Positions 16,069 to 24,778 of a stretch of 64,000 nt of DNA are shown piece by piece. The notes below the pieces were generated by a model, which saw only the letters and a list, made by a program, of their open reading frames with translations, was not told the origin of the DNA and did no database searches. The stretch comes from Planococcus sp. CP5-4_YE. Its GTDB lineage: Bacteria; Bacillota; Bacilli; Bacillales_A; Planococcaceae. Every line of letters begins with the position of its first letter. Positions within the stretch are counted from its first letter, which is position 1. The stretch is taken from assembly GCF_019042655.1 (NCBI RefSeq), contig NZ_JAHPZO010000002.1:248001-312000 (forward strand), written 5' to 3'. Both the position numbers and the translations under genes were made by a program.

Positions 16069-17172
16069 TTATTTTTGGATCAATTCACGCAATGCTTGGA
16101 CGAAGAATTCGTTTTCTTCTTCTGTGCCGACTGAAATCCTCACGTATTCAGGAAGGCCCCAGCCTTTACCGTAGCGGACGATAACGCCTTTTTTCATTAG
16201 GTCTTGATAAAGCGCTTCTCCTTCGTCGCCCAATTTGACCAATACGAAGTTCGCCATGCTCTTCGTATACGGGAGGCCTAGTTCTTCAAAGGCTCCATAC
16301 AGATACTCGAGCCCGCGGGTATTGATTTCACGTGATTGCGTCACGTGCTCATGGTCTGACACTGCGGCTGTCGCAGCGAGTTGTGCCAGCGTATTGACGT
16401 TGAAGGGCTCTTTCACTTTCAGGATCGACGTGATGATCGAATCCGCCGCAATGCCGAATCCAACGCGTACCCCTGCAATGCCATAGATTTTCGAGAAGGT
16501 TTTCAAGGTCAGCAACGGATAGCCTTGGCGGATGAATTCGGCGCCATCCGTGTAATCGTCCGCATCCGCGTAATGGCTGTACGCCGCGTCAAAGACAACC
16601 AATATATCTCCCACAGCGTCCAATAATTTCTGGACATCCTGTTTCTTCATATAAGTCCCGGTCGGGTTGTTCGGTGAACAAATGTAAATGATTTTTGTCT
16701 TGTCGGTCACTGCCGCGATCATGGCATCGACATCAAATGCGAAACCTTGTGTAAACGGCACTTTTACGACTTTTGCACCCATGATGTGCGCGCCGAAATC
16801 GTATTCGCTGAACGATGGGTCCGGCACGATGATTTCATCGCCTTGTTCCAGAAACGCTTCCGAGATGAGCGTGATCAACTCGTCAGCACCGTTTGTCGGA
16901 ATGACTTGGTTTTTTTCGACGCCATGTTCTTTGGCGATTGCCATTTTCAGATCACTCGCATCTGCATCCGGGTAGCGGTTCAAACCAAGAACGCCTTGTT
17001 CGATGGCCGCAACAGCTTTTTTCGACGGGCCAAGCGGGTTTTCATTGGACGCCAACTTGATGACGCGCTCCAAGCCCAGTTCTTCCTGCACTTCCCAAAT
17101 CGGCTTGCCTGGTGAGTAAGGCTGGATGTGATCCAAGGTTTTGCGTGCTTTTATGTTCTCCAAATTCGCCAT
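16069..17172 (-). CDS. hisC: Histidinol-phosphate aminotransferase
   Basis: A 367-residue class II PLP aminotransferase. SNENPLGPS lies at residues 42-50, with Asn168 (SPNNPTGT), Asp195 (VVFDAAY) and PLP-lysine Lys228 (LKTFSKIYGIAGVRVG). It converts imidazole-acetol phosphate to L-histidinol phosphate; in Bacillus it also makes Phe and Tyr. It stands outside a his operon here, which fits the broader aromatic role. ATG 17172 has GGAGG 8 bases upstream. It has its own terminator. Confidence 0.94.
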   Translation of the reverse strand: MANLENIKARKTLDHIQPYSPGKPIWEVQEELGLERVIKLASNENPLGPSKKAVAAIEQGVLGLNRYPDADASDLKMAIAKEHGVEKNQVIPTNGADELITLISEAFLEQGDEIIVPDPSFSEYDFGAHIMGAKVVKVPFTQGFAFDVDAMIAAVTDKTKIIYICSPNNPTGTYMKKQDVQKLLDAVGDILVVFDAAYSHYADADDYTDGAEFIRQGYPLLTLKTFSKIYGIAGVRVGFGIAADSIITSILKVKEPFNVNTLAQLAATAAVSDHEHVTQSREINTRGLEYLYGAFEELGLPYTKSMANFVLVKLGDEGEALYQDLMKKGVIVRYGKGWGLPEYVRISVGTEEENEFFVQALRELIQK

Positions 17173-17341
17173 TATGTACGCCTCCGTCATCTAATTTTAA
17201 TAATGTTGAATGAATATGTATTGCCACCGATAATGATACCATTAAAGCTCAATTTTCTGCATATCCACCCTAGTGAAAGAAAAATAATAGTCTCTATTAT
17301 TACAGAAAAACTCCTTTCCCGAAAGGTACACGGCCTACAAT

Positions 17342-17370
17342 TTGAAACCCTTACCTAAATGTGGTTTACT
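17342..17370 (+). promoter_or_regulatory. Sigma-A-type promoter of the PrsA-like gene
   Basis: TTGAAA and TTTACT are separated by 17 bases, about 30 bp before the start codon. Confidence 0.5.
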
Positions 17371-17401
17371 TTAACGAGACTGACGAAAGAGGAGTTTTCA
17401 T

Positions 17402-18163
17402 ATGATTAAAAAAATGACATTTGTTTTTGCCCCATTCGCCCTCGCCTTAGTGCTCGGCGCATGTTCTGATAATGAAGAATCCACCGCAAACGAAGAAGCA
17501 GCTGCACCAGAGACCGAACAGGCAGAAGGAACTGAAGAAGCAACGGGAACCGAAGAAGCAGCACCTGCCGAATCGGCGCTCGAACTTCCTGAAGAAGACG
17601 CCGTAGTGGCAGTTGTCAACGGCGAAGAAATCCAAGGCAAAGTGTATAATAGCGTCGCCCGCCAGTTCGAATCCACCTTGCTTTCACAAGGCCAGGACCC
17701 TTCAACGGAAGAGAACCTTCAATTGATCGAAGATGAAGCGATGTCTGTTGTCATCGGCAATGCAGTGCTGCTTCAGGATGCCAAGGAAAAAGGCCACGAA
17801 GCGGATGATGCCGTCGTAGAAGAGCGCATGGAAGAATTGAAAGCCAACTTCGAGGACGAAGAAGCCATGAACGAAGCACTTGCTGAAACAGGCTTCACCC
17901 TTGAAGAAATGGAAGAGCAATTGCGTGAACAGCTTGTCTACGAAAGCTATATCGAAGAAGAAATCGATTCACCTGAAGTGACGGACGAAGAAGTCCAGGC
18001 AGCGTATGACCAATTCGTTGAAAGCTCAGAAGAAGAAGCACCGGCTTTTGAAGAGATGGAACCGACCATCCGCCAATCATTGCAAGAGCAAAAAGACCAG
18101 GAAGCTACTTTCGCGCGCGTAGAGGAATTGCGTGAAGAAGCTGAAGTCGAAGTAAAACTTTAA
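17402..18163 (+). CDS. SurA/PrsA-type lipoprotein chaperone without a visible PPIase domain
   Basis: A 253-residue lipoprotein. The signal peptide ends at lipobox LGAC (Cys21), followed by a long Glu/Ala/Thr-rich linker (22-60). A SurA-N-like helical domain runs over about 65-190 (AVVAVVNGEEIQGKVYN, then several acidic helices). The parvulin-type PPIase domain typical of PrsA is missing: the protein ends after another ~60 helical residues. It probably sits on the outer face of the membrane and helps exported proteins fold. The strongly acidic composition is unusual and recalls salt-tolerant organisms. AGAGGAG precedes ATG. Confidence 0.85.
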   Translation: MIKKMTFVFAPFALALVLGACSDNEESTANEEAAAPETEQAEGTEEATGTEEAAPAESALELPEEDAVVAVVNGEEIQGKVYNSVARQFESTLLSQGQDPSTEENLQLIEDEAMSVVIGNAVLLQDAKEKGHEADDAVVEERMEELKANFEDEEAMNEALAETGFTLEEMEEQLREQLVYESYIEEEIDSPEVTDEEVQAAYDQFVESSEEEAPAFEEMEPTIRQSLQEQKDQEATFARVEELREEAEVEVKL

Positions 18164-18168
18164 TTTTC

Positions 18169-18200
18169 AAAAACCCCTACCGTAATCGGTAGGGGTTTTT
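18169..18200 (+). terminator. Terminator of the PrsA-like gene
   Basis: A 14-bp perfect stem (AAAAACCCCTACCG with CGGTAGGGGTTTTT) and a 4-base loop. Confidence 0.94.
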
Positions 18201-18218
18201 TGGTCTCACAGCCATTAT

Positions 18219-18503
18219 CTATTCAGCGAGGCGCTCTTTGCAAAATGCCAAAACTTCCTGCTCCTCCTCTTCGTCCAACGCAAAATCAAGCGGCTTCTCA
18301 CTGTCGTTGTCGATAAAATGATAATCGGCGATGCGCGCATTGCCGTCTTCCACCGCCAAGATTAGGCGCAAGTCGAGGCCGCCCGGGCGGTACAATTCGT
18401 CTTCTTCATCCACTTTGATTGCCATCGTATACTCAAAGCGCTCCCCCGCCAGGATGCCGGTTGGGTCTTGCAATTTTTCTACCTCGTAATTAATGATTTC
18501 CAT
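18219..18503 (-). CDS. Small acidic protein, DUF6509-like
   Basis: A 94-residue soluble protein with the patterns NYEVEKLQDPTGILAGERFEY and DEEDELYRPGGLDLRLI. I associate these with a small uncharacterised Bacillales family (DUF6509, by memory, not checked). It ends with an acidic helix (LDEEEEQEVLAFCKERLAE). GGAGG lies 7 bases before ATG. No catalytic residue is obvious, and the function is unknown. Confidence 0.72.
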   Translation of the reverse strand: MEIINYEVEKLQDPTGILAGERFEYTMAIKVDEEDELYRPGGLDLRLILAVEDGNARIADYHFIDNDSEKPLDFALDEEEEQEVLAFCKERLAE

Positions 18504-18572
18504 TATTGCACCTCCATTGCTCTATTTTAGCTTTCATCTGCCCATTTGAATAGCATGGCGGAAAGGTTTGGC

Positions 18573-18597
18573 GTTTAAATGCAAGGGATCCGGGAAA
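18573..18597 (+). promoter_or_regulatory. Sigma-B promoter of the SDR gene
   Basis: GTTTAA and GGGAAA are separated by 13 bases. This matches the Bacillus general-stress sigma-B consensus at every position and lies about 38 bp before the start codon. Confidence 0.7.
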
Positions 18598-18634
18598 ACA
18601 ACAAGCAGACATAAAAAATTAGGAGTGGATTTTG

Positions 18635-19282
18635 ATGAACGTATTAGTTATCGGAGCAAATGGCCAAGTGGGCCGCAACCTTGTAGAAGAATTAACCGAA
18701 AAGGGCTATGACGCGGTCGCCATGATCCGCAAAGAAGAGCAACGCGAAGAGATGGAAAAACGCGGAGCGAAGAAAATCGTACTTGGCGACTTGGAAAAAG
18801 ACTTCAGCCACGCATTTGACGACGTTGATGCAGTCATTTTCGCAGCAGGTTCAGGCCCTAAAACAGGTGCTGACAAAACTTTGACTATCGACTTATGGGG
18901 CTCTGTCAAAGCAGCTGACTACGCGAAGCAAAAAGGCGTTAAACGCTTTATCCAGCTCGGCTCGGTCGGATCTGATGACCCGGATGCCGGCGGCGAGGAA
19001 ATGAAGCCTTACCTGGTAGCCAAACGTACAGCAGATGACCTTCTTGAACAAAGCGGCCTTGATTATACTATCGTACGTCCCGGCCCATTATCGGATGAAG
19101 ACAAAACCAACCACATCGAAGCTTCCCCTGAAGGCTTTAAATCCTTTGAAGGCCGTTCGATTCCACGCGCAGATGTAGCACGTACACTTGCTGAAGTGGT
19201 TGATCGTAAAAACACCTACGGAAAAGTCTTTGAGATTCTTCAAGGCGAAGCTGAAATCGCCCAGGAACTCGACCGCCTGTAA
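18635..19282 (+). CDS. Atypical SDR / NAD(P)-binding protein (YhfK-like)
   Basis: A 215-residue Rossmann-fold protein with the nucleotide-binding motif LVIGANGQVGRNLVEEL at residues 4-20, the VIFAAGSGP segment, and YLVAKRTADDLLEQSGLDYT with a Tyr-x3-Lys in the active-site position. It resembles the SDR-a5-type NAD(P)H-binding oxidoreductases (B. subtilis YhfK). The substrate is unknown. A perfect sigma-B promoter suggests general-stress control. ATG 18635 is chosen (AGGAG 9 bases upstream); a TTG immediately before it is in frame. Confidence 0.88.
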   Translation: MNVLVIGANGQVGRNLVEELTEKGYDAVAMIRKEEQREEMEKRGAKKIVLGDLEKDFSHAFDDVDAVIFAAGSGPKTGADKTLTIDLWGSVKAADYAKQKGVKRFIQLGSVGSDDPDAGGEEMKPYLVAKRTADDLLEQSGLDYTIVRPGPLSDEDKTNHIEASPEGFKSFEGRSIPRADVARTLAEVVDRKNTYGKVFEILQGEAEIAQELDRL

Positions 19283-19352
19283 GCCTTAGGCAGATGGCGT
19301 TCACGGCATTTCTATGGTAGACTAACTTTACGATAATAGAGGACGTGATAAC

Positions 19353-19730
19353 ATGATTAATATTCAAGCACCGAAAGCTGACATTAGCATCACTCAGCGC
19401 AAACAAGAGATTCAAGGCGATGAAGCAGTCATTAAACCGCTATACGGGTTTATCGATTTGCATGAAATCCCACGCGACAAAGGCGGCATTATCCAATTCT
19501 TCAACCACAGCGGTGAGTTGCTGTTTGTCGGAAAAGCCCGCAAATTGCGCCAGCGCGTGAAAAAACATTTTGAAGACAATGTCTCGCCATTGAAAAACCA
19601 TCGCGATGAAGTCCATCGCATTGCGGTTTCCATCATAGAAGACCCGATGGAACGCGAAATTTATGAGACTTACCTGATCAATACAGGAAAAGCGAAATAC
19701 AACGTTGATAAAGTATTTTATCGCGACTAA
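19353..19730 (+). CDS. GIY-YIG domain nuclease-like protein
   Basis: A 125-residue stand-alone GIY-YIG domain. The first strand pair is modified (YGFIDL...GIIQFFN). It is followed by the clear UvrC-like core GELLFVGKARKLRQRVKKHF (about residues 52-71), with Arg in the catalytic helix. Glu (EREIYETYLIN) lies near the end, as in UvrC N-terminal nuclease domains. It is possibly involved in DNA repair, with a single-domain layout unlike UvrC. GAGGA precedes ATG. Confidence 0.85.
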   Translation: MINIQAPKADISITQRKQEIQGDEAVIKPLYGFIDLHEIPRDKGGIIQFFNHSGELLFVGKARKLRQRVKKHFEDNVSPLKNHRDEVHRIAVSIIEDPMEREIYETYLINTGKAKYNVDKVFYRD

Positions 19731-19738
19731 GACTAACG

Positions 19739-19758
19739 GGCGCTCCGAATAGAGCGCC
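19739..19758 (+). terminator. Terminator of the GIY-YIG gene
   Basis: A 7-bp stem (GGCGCTC with GAGCGCC), a 6-base loop and a T run. Confidence 0.85.
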
Positions 19759-19906
19759 TGTTTTTTGTTGGGGATCTTTCCATTTTAAAAGCAGGACTTT
19801 CCTGAGAACTGTCTGCAGTGAAATCCAAATAAATCTTTTTCCAGGTTTTATGAGAGTTTGAAAAAGGAATAGTACTGTAAAATCACGTTCTTTGGAGGAA
19901 CTCACT

Positions 19907-20761
19907 ATGTCTACACATGCCAAGCCAGTCCCAGCGGCCAATTGCCGCAGCGAATACGACACATTGCGCCACGTACTCTTATGCCCCCCGCGTTTCATGG
20001 AAATTCGCGACGTCATCAACGATGTACAGAAACGATACAAAGAGGAGAACATTGACGTAACGGAAGCTTCGCGACAGCATACCGCCTTTGTCGACGCTTT
20101 GGCTGCAGAAGGCGTCAATACTGCTTTTTTGGAAGCCTCTGAAGAATATCCGGAGCAGGTATTTACACGTGACATTGGCTTTACGATCGGCGACACGGTC
20201 TTCATCAGCGAGATGGCCGCGAATGTTCGCCAAGGAGAAGAACAGGTGCTGCAAAACTGGCTCGCTGAAAAATGCGTCCGCTTCAAGCATTTGCCAGGCC
20301 ACCGCATTGAAGGCGGTGATGTCATGGTGGATCAGGATACAGTATTTATCGGCATCAGCAGCCGGACTTCCGAACAAGCGATTGAAGAATTGCAGCGGCA
20401 TATGCCCGATTTCCGCATCGTCCCTATCCAACTCAATGAAAAATACTTGCACCTCGATTGCGTTTTCAATATTTTATCGCCGACCGAAGCGCTTATTTAT
20501 CCGGAAGCCTTGGAGCAAGCGTCCATTGACTTGCTGAGTGAACGCTATACGCTGATTCCTGTCGAAACCGACGAGCAATTCAAACTCGGCACGAATGTGC
20601 TGTCGATCGGCGACCGCCGCGTCTTCAGCCAACCGCAAAACACCAAGGTCAATCAGCAGTTACGCGACCACGGCTTCCGCGTTATCGAAATTGATTTTTC
20701 GGAAATCATCAAATCCGGTGGCGCTTTCCGCTGCTGCACGATGCCTGTTGCCAGAGGCTGA
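19907..20761 (+). CDS. Dimethylarginine dimethylaminohydrolase / arginine-deiminase-fold hydrolase
   Basis: A 284-residue enzyme of the amidinotransferase superfamily, like B. subtilis YkgA. It has the substrate-guanidine motif FTRDIGF (87-93), EGGDV (135-139), His182 (LHLDCVF) and the nucleophile Cys276 (SGGAFRCCTMPV). It hydrolyses an Arg derivative, such as dimethylarginine or another guanidine, to citrulline in the cytosol. ATG 19907 follows GGAGG by 8 bases; upstream TTG 19892 lacks a site. It is a single gene, followed by an unusual repeated hairpin. Confidence 0.88.
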   Translation: MSTHAKPVPAANCRSEYDTLRHVLLCPPRFMEIRDVINDVQKRYKEENIDVTEASRQHTAFVDALAAEGVNTAFLEASEEYPEQVFTRDIGFTIGDTVFISEMAANVRQGEEQVLQNWLAEKCVRFKHLPGHRIEGGDVMVDQDTVFIGISSRTSEQAIEELQRHMPDFRIVPIQLNEKYLHLDCVFNILSPTEALIYPEALEQASIDLLSERYTLIPVETDEQFKLGTNVLSIGDRRVFSQPQNTKVNQQLRDHGFRVIEIDFSEIIKSGGAFRCCTMPVARG

Positions 20762-20764
20762 ACA

Positions 20765-20797
20765 GAAACAGCTGCCCGCATTAGCGGGCAGCTGTTG
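20765..20797. repeat. 33-bp hairpin repeat, copy 1
   Basis: GAAACAGCTGCCCGC, ATTA, GCGGGCAGCTGTTG: a 13-bp perfect stem lacking a long T run on either strand. It is identical to 21037-21069. It probably acts as a terminator-like stem after the DDAH gene. Confidence 0.8.
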
Positions 20798-20904
20798 CAG
20801 AGTGGTGAAGAAGTCTATGATTCGCTCTCAACTATGAAAAAAGAGCGTCTTTTGCTATTTTCAACTGTCAATGACCGCTCTAAGTATTTGGAGAAGTGTT
20901 CGCT

Positions 20905-21005
20905 CGACTCCTGTGGATCAGCGAGACGACCGAGACCCCGCAAGACGCGAAGCGGCTGAGGAGGCTTGGGCGCGAGCCCACGGAAAGCGAGCGATAAGCT
21001 TCGGA
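20905..21005. repeat. Dispersed GC-rich intergenic repeat (second example)
   Basis: It contains GACTCCTGTGGATCAGCGAGAC, ACCCCGCAAG, CGAAGCGGCTGAGGAGGCTTGG and CCACGGAAAGCGAGCGA. These blocks are shared with 7784-7964 and 26630-26760. It lies between the two identical hairpins, and the gap 20762-21083 holds nothing else I can support. Confidence 0.65.
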
Positions 21006-21036
21006 AAATACGGCTTCTTAACTTTCTCGACAACCT

Positions 21037-21069
21037 GAAACAGCTGCCCGCATTAGCGGGCAGCTGTTG
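21037..21069. repeat. 33-bp hairpin repeat, copy 2
   Basis: Identical in all 33 bases to 20765-20797. It lies directly after the trpG stop on the minus strand and probably serves as its transcription end. Confidence 0.8.
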
Positions 21070-21083
21070 TTATGTCCATATCT

Positions 21084-21692
21084 TTAATCACGATCGGTTT
21101 GCTGCATATGCAGCCTGCTTTCACGTGCAAGTTCCACAAATCTTGCCATCATATCGGTGCCTTCCGGCGTCCCGATCGATTCCGGATGGAACTGGAGCCC
21201 GTAGACCGGATACTCTTTAAGTTTGATTGCCATCACGGTACCGTCATCCAACGCTTCTGCCTGCACGTCAAAACAATCAGGTATGGAGGCTTTTTCGATA
21301 GCCAGCGAATGATAGCGCATGACTGGAACGCGCTCTTGCATTCCAGCGAACAAGCCCGTTCCACTATGGGACAGTTCGGAAACCTTCCCGTGACGAATGA
21401 CCGGAGCTTCGGTCACACGCCCCCCGAATGCTTCCCCGAGCAATTGCTGGCCAAGGCAAATGCCTAGGATCGGCACATCGCGGTGGAGCGCTCGGATCAA
21501 CTCGATCGATTCGGGTACATCTCTCGGATGCCCCGGCCCTGGGGACAGTACGATTGCCTGCGCTTGTTTGCCGCGGATTTCATCCAGGCTCAACTGGCCG
21601 TAACGCACGACTTCCACTTCTTCACCGAGAGCTGCAATCGCTTGATAGATATTATATGTGAATGAATCGTAGTGATCGATTAACAGAATCAT
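21084..21692 (-). CDS. trpG: Anthranilate synthase component II (glutamine amidotransferase)
   Basis: A 202-residue class I glutamine amidotransferase with catalytic Cys79 (GICLGQQ), His169 and Glu171 (QFHPES), and the PGPGHP loop. It supplies ammonia to TrpE to make anthranilate from chorismate. It overlaps trpE by 4 bases, so the two are translationally coupled. In Bacillus subtilis one PabA subunit serves both TrpE and PabB; here a dedicated subunit is tied to Trp control through the T-box. It could also serve PabB. Confidence 0.9.
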   Translation of the reverse strand: MILLIDHYDSFTYNIYQAIAALGEEVEVVRYGQLSLDEIRGKQAQAIVLSPGPGHPRDVPESIELIRALHRDVPILGICLGQQLLGEAFGGRVTEAPVIRHGKVSELSHSGTGLFAGMQERVPVMRYHSLAIEKASIPDCFDVQAEALDDGTVMAIKLKEYPVYGLQFHPESIGTPEGTDMMARFVELARESRLHMQQTDRD

Positions 21693-23041
21693 CCGAACAC
21701 CTCCGTCAATGAACGCGCTTTGTGGAGCGTTTCCTCGTATTCGGCTTGCGGTTCGGAATCGAAGACGATGCCCGCCCCCGCCTGGACGTGGACAGCGTCG
21801 TCCTTGACCACGAATGTCCGAATAGCGAGCGCCACATCGAGATTGCCGTTGAAGCCAAGGTAACCGACAGCGCCGCCGTAAACGCCGCGCCGCTCTTCTT
21901 CAAACTGCTGGATGAGCTGGAGCGCACGCACTTTCGGGGCGCCGGATACTGTACCAGCCGGCAGGCAAGAAACAAGCGCATCTAGCGGGTGCATCGCGCC
22001 TTCTAGTTCACCAGTCACTTCCGATACGATGTGCATGACGTGCTGGTATTTCTCGATGACCATGTATTTCGGGATTGCGACCGTACCGACTTTCGCGACG
22101 CGGCCGACATCATTGCGGCTGAGGTCGACGAGCATTTGGTGCTCAGCACGCTCTTTTTCATCCCCCAGCAATTCGTTCTCAAGTGCTGTATCTTCCGCTT
22201 CTGTCTTGCCGCGCTTTCTCGTGCCGGCGATTGGATTGGTGACCATCTCGCCGCCGCGGATCGTCAATAAGCTTTCGGGTGACGCGCCGACGACGGCATA
22301 ATCCCCGAAATCGATGAAAAATTGATAGGGTGATGGGTTTTGTTTGCGGAGCTTGCGATACAAAGTGAACGCATCCCCCCGATAATCTGCAGACAAGCGC
22401 TGCGACAACACCAATTGGAACACTTCGCCTTTGCGAATTTCCTGTTTGGCCAGCTCCACTTGCTCACGGAAACGTTCAGCCGTTGTTCCCGAATGAAAAT
22501 TCAAAGTTTGCGGCTGGTCAATCGACTCTGTTTCCGCTGTCCGTTCTAGCTGGTCCACGACAGCGTCTGCACGCCCCTCAAAGGAAATGACCGTGACCTC
22601 ATGGCGCACGTGATCAAACACGACAATCGTTTCGTACAGCTGTAAGTGGATGTCCGGCATATTCAAGCTATCTTTCCGTGCGCTTTCGACTGGCTCATAA
22701 GCAGCAATCGCATCATATCCAATATAGCCAATCGCCCCGCCTGTAAACGGCAAGCCCTCAATATTCCGGTCGTCTTTAGGCATCAACTCTTTAATGCGTT
22801 CGAGCGGGCGGCCTGATTCTATGAAACGCTCACCGCTTCGGTAATCGATCACTTCCAACCGGTCTTTCAATCCGATAAATGCTTTCGACGGATCCGCCCC
22901 AATAAATGAATAGCGGCCGCTTGCGCTCGTTTTCAGCGAGCTTTCCAATAAGCATTTGTACGGCCCTTGCAAGCGATTAAACACCATAATCGGCGTTAAG
23001 CTATCTCCTTCTACTTTCTTGATCTGTGCATCTCTTCTCAT
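21689..23041 (-). CDS. trpE: Anthranilate synthase component I
   Basis: A 450-residue chorismate-binding enzyme. The N-terminal LLESS motif (about residues 32-36) is the Trp feedback site of TrpE. The C-terminal catalytic part has NPIAGTRKRG, LVDLSRNDVGRV, PAGTVSGAPKVRA and GAVGYLGFNGN. It converts chorismate and ammonia to anthranilate. The LLES motif and the Trp T-box leader separate it from PabB. ATG 23041 has GGAG upstream. It forms an operon with trpG; no trpD, C, F, B or A follows. Confidence 0.92.
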   Translation of the reverse strand: MRRDAQIKKVEGDSLTPIMVFNRLQGPYKCLLESSLKTSASGRYSFIGADPSKAFIGLKDRLEVIDYRSGERFIESGRPLERIKELMPKDDRNIEGLPFTGGAIGYIGYDAIAAYEPVESARKDSLNMPDIHLQLYETIVVFDHVRHEVTVISFEGRADAVVDQLERTAETESIDQPQTLNFHSGTTAERFREQVELAKQEIRKGEVFQLVLSQRLSADYRGDAFTLYRKLRKQNPSPYQFFIDFGDYAVVGASPESLLTIRGGEMVTNPIAGTRKRGKTEAEDTALENELLGDEKERAEHQMLVDLSRNDVGRVAKVGTVAIPKYMVIEKYQHVMHIVSEVTGELEGAMHPLDALVSCLPAGTVSGAPKVRALQLIQQFEEERRGVYGGAVGYLGFNGNLDVALAIRTFVVKDDAVHVQAGAGIVFDSEPQAEYEETLHKARSLTEVFG

Positions 23042-23085
23042 CTCGGCTCAACTCCACTTTCTTTCGGGCACCGCCGGTTCAACAC

Positions 23086-23325
23086 AAAAAGCCCCCTGTA
23101 CGAAATAAGATCATTTCGTACAGAGGACGGATTGACCGCGGTGCCACCTCATCTTGAAGCTCTCAGCTTCCACTTGAACCCCAGTAACGCGGGGCAGACG
23201 GGCCTTCTTTTCAGATGGCCACTCATAAGTCCATTCACGCATGTGCCACACCGGTTTCCAGCTGTCCCGGCTCTCTGTCAGAAGCTATCCATGCGCTACT
23301 TTTCTTATTCAACGTTTTTTAATGT
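23086..23325 (-). promoter_or_regulatory. T-box leader responding to tRNA-Trp
   Basis: On the minus strand the leader holds stem I with an AGAGA-type bulge and the specifier region GTGAATGGACTT, whose specifier codon is TGG (Trp). The near-invariant T-box AGGTGGCACCGCGG lies at about 23151-23138. The terminator stem (23091-23127) is ~15 bp, ending in GGGGGCTTTTT. Uncharged tRNA-Trp would stabilise the antiterminator and allow trpE-trpG transcription. Confidence 0.93.
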
Positions 23326-23511
23326 GGCGCTTTGTTTCCGCAGTCCTGTAAAGTTGCCGCGCAATTAAAAGCTTGTGACCATCTTATGGAATTCGGAGCC
23401 GTCTGTCAACTGAAAGCAAACGTTTAATTTAGATAATTCTGTATTTATAAGAAGATTTGGGTTATAAATATAGTAGAAGAATGTTTTCAAAATCGAAGGG
23501 GGTATCAGAAA

Positions 23512-24771
23512 ATGAAAAACAGACTTTGGATGGCAACAGGAACAGTAGGACTTGGTTTAATACTCGGCGCTTGTGCAGGCGAAAGCGGAGGCGAGGACTC
23601 TTCCTCTGAGAGCGGCGACGCGACACAGATCAGCTTTATGCACTGGCGAGGAGAAGACAAAGCCGTGCTCGATGAAATCATTGCCGATTTCGAAGAAGCG
23701 AACCCTGACATTCGTGTAGAGCAGAACATCTATCCGTCCGACCAATACCAGGCAACGGCACAGCGCATGCTGCAGGAAGGTTCTACAGGAGACGTTTTCA
23801 CTTCTTTCCCGGGCGCACAATTTGAATCAATCCAAAGCGCCGGCTTTTTTGAAGACTTGAGCGGAGAAGAATTCGTCTCAAATTTTGACGAAAGCCTGAT
23901 CGCTGTCGGCCAGAAAGACGACACGCAATATGCCTTGCCATATCAATTGGTCTTCAATATGCCTGTCTATAACAAAGGCATGTTTGACGAACTTGGGCTA
24001 GAAGTGCCGAAAAGCTGGACAGAATTCCAGGAAATGGCCGATACCTTGCTTGAAAACGATATCACGCCGATCGCTTTCCCAGGCGCTGACATCGGGCCAA
24101 ACCAATTCATGAACAGCATGATGATGAACAATGCGCCGGATGAAGAGGTTTTCCAAAAACTTCAGAACGGCGAAGAGTCCTTGACGAATGACTGGTGGGT
24201 CAATACGCTGGAAGACTTTAAACTTCTTGCTGATAAAGGCTATATCCAGGACGATGCGCTCGGCACTAACCAGGATTCTGCCATGGCGATGGTCGCAAAC
24301 GAAGAAGCAGCTATGCTTGCGACCGGTTCTTACCATATGAATTCATTGCTCGACTTGAATCCGGACCTCGAACTCGACTTGCTCGCGCCGATCACAGTGG
24401 AAGAAAGCGAAGCCACTTATGAAGGTATCAATACGGCAACGTTCATGCTGGCCGTCAACAGCAATTCCGACAAGAAAGACCAAGCAAAAGCATTCATCGA
24501 CTATTTGAGCCAGCCGGAAGTGGCTTCCAAATACGCCAATGAAACCGGGCAGCACTTGACTGTCAACGGTGTCGAATACGAATCCGAGGCCTTGCAGAAC
24601 ACCTCGTATTGGATCGACGAGCGCAATACGCGCTTCCAGCCGCGCTTTTTGATCACCAACGCCCAAATTGAAGATGCGGTCCTCAGTTCAATTGAAAACG
24701 TTCTTGGGGGCGAAGATCCAATGGCGGCGGCTGAAGCAGCCCAGCAAATCGTAGAAGAAAATAGGGAATAA
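23512..24771 (+). CDS. Carbohydrate ABC transporter substrate-binding lipoprotein
   Basis: A 419-residue extracellular solute-binding protein family 1 member. The signal peptide ends at lipobox LGAC (Cys21), followed by an acidic linker and the type I sugar-binding fold (ISFMHWRGEDKAVLDEII, later ATGSYHMNSLL). It captures a sugar or oligosaccharide outside the membrane for the two permeases that follow (CUT1 layout). The sugar is not evident. GGGGG lies 8-9 bases before ATG. The half-palindrome AAACGTTT at 23418-23425 upstream could bind a LacI/CcpA-type regulator, but the match is weak. Confidence 0.9.
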   Translation: MKNRLWMATGTVGLGLILGACAGESGGEDSSSESGDATQISFMHWRGEDKAVLDEIIADFEEANPDIRVEQNIYPSDQYQATAQRMLQEGSTGDVFTSFPGAQFESIQSAGFFEDLSGEEFVSNFDESLIAVGQKDDTQYALPYQLVFNMPVYNKGMFDELGLEVPKSWTEFQEMADTLLENDITPIAFPGADIGPNQFMNSMMMNNAPDEEVFQKLQNGEESLTNDWWVNTLEDFKLLADKGYIQDDALGTNQDSAMAMVANEEAAMLATGSYHMNSLLDLNPDLELDLLAPITVEESEATYEGINTATFMLAVNSNSDKKDQAKAFIDYLSQPEVASKYANETGQHLTVNGVEYESEALQNTSYWIDERNTRFQPRFLITNAQIEDAVLSSIENVLGGEDPMAAAEAAQQIVEENRE

Positions 24772-24778
24772 CAAGTCC

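Noticed and set aside
23411-23430. Possible cre (CcpA) site upstream of the sugar ABC operon
   Set aside because: Only the central CG-containing core AAACGTTT fits. The outer bases deviate at about four positions.
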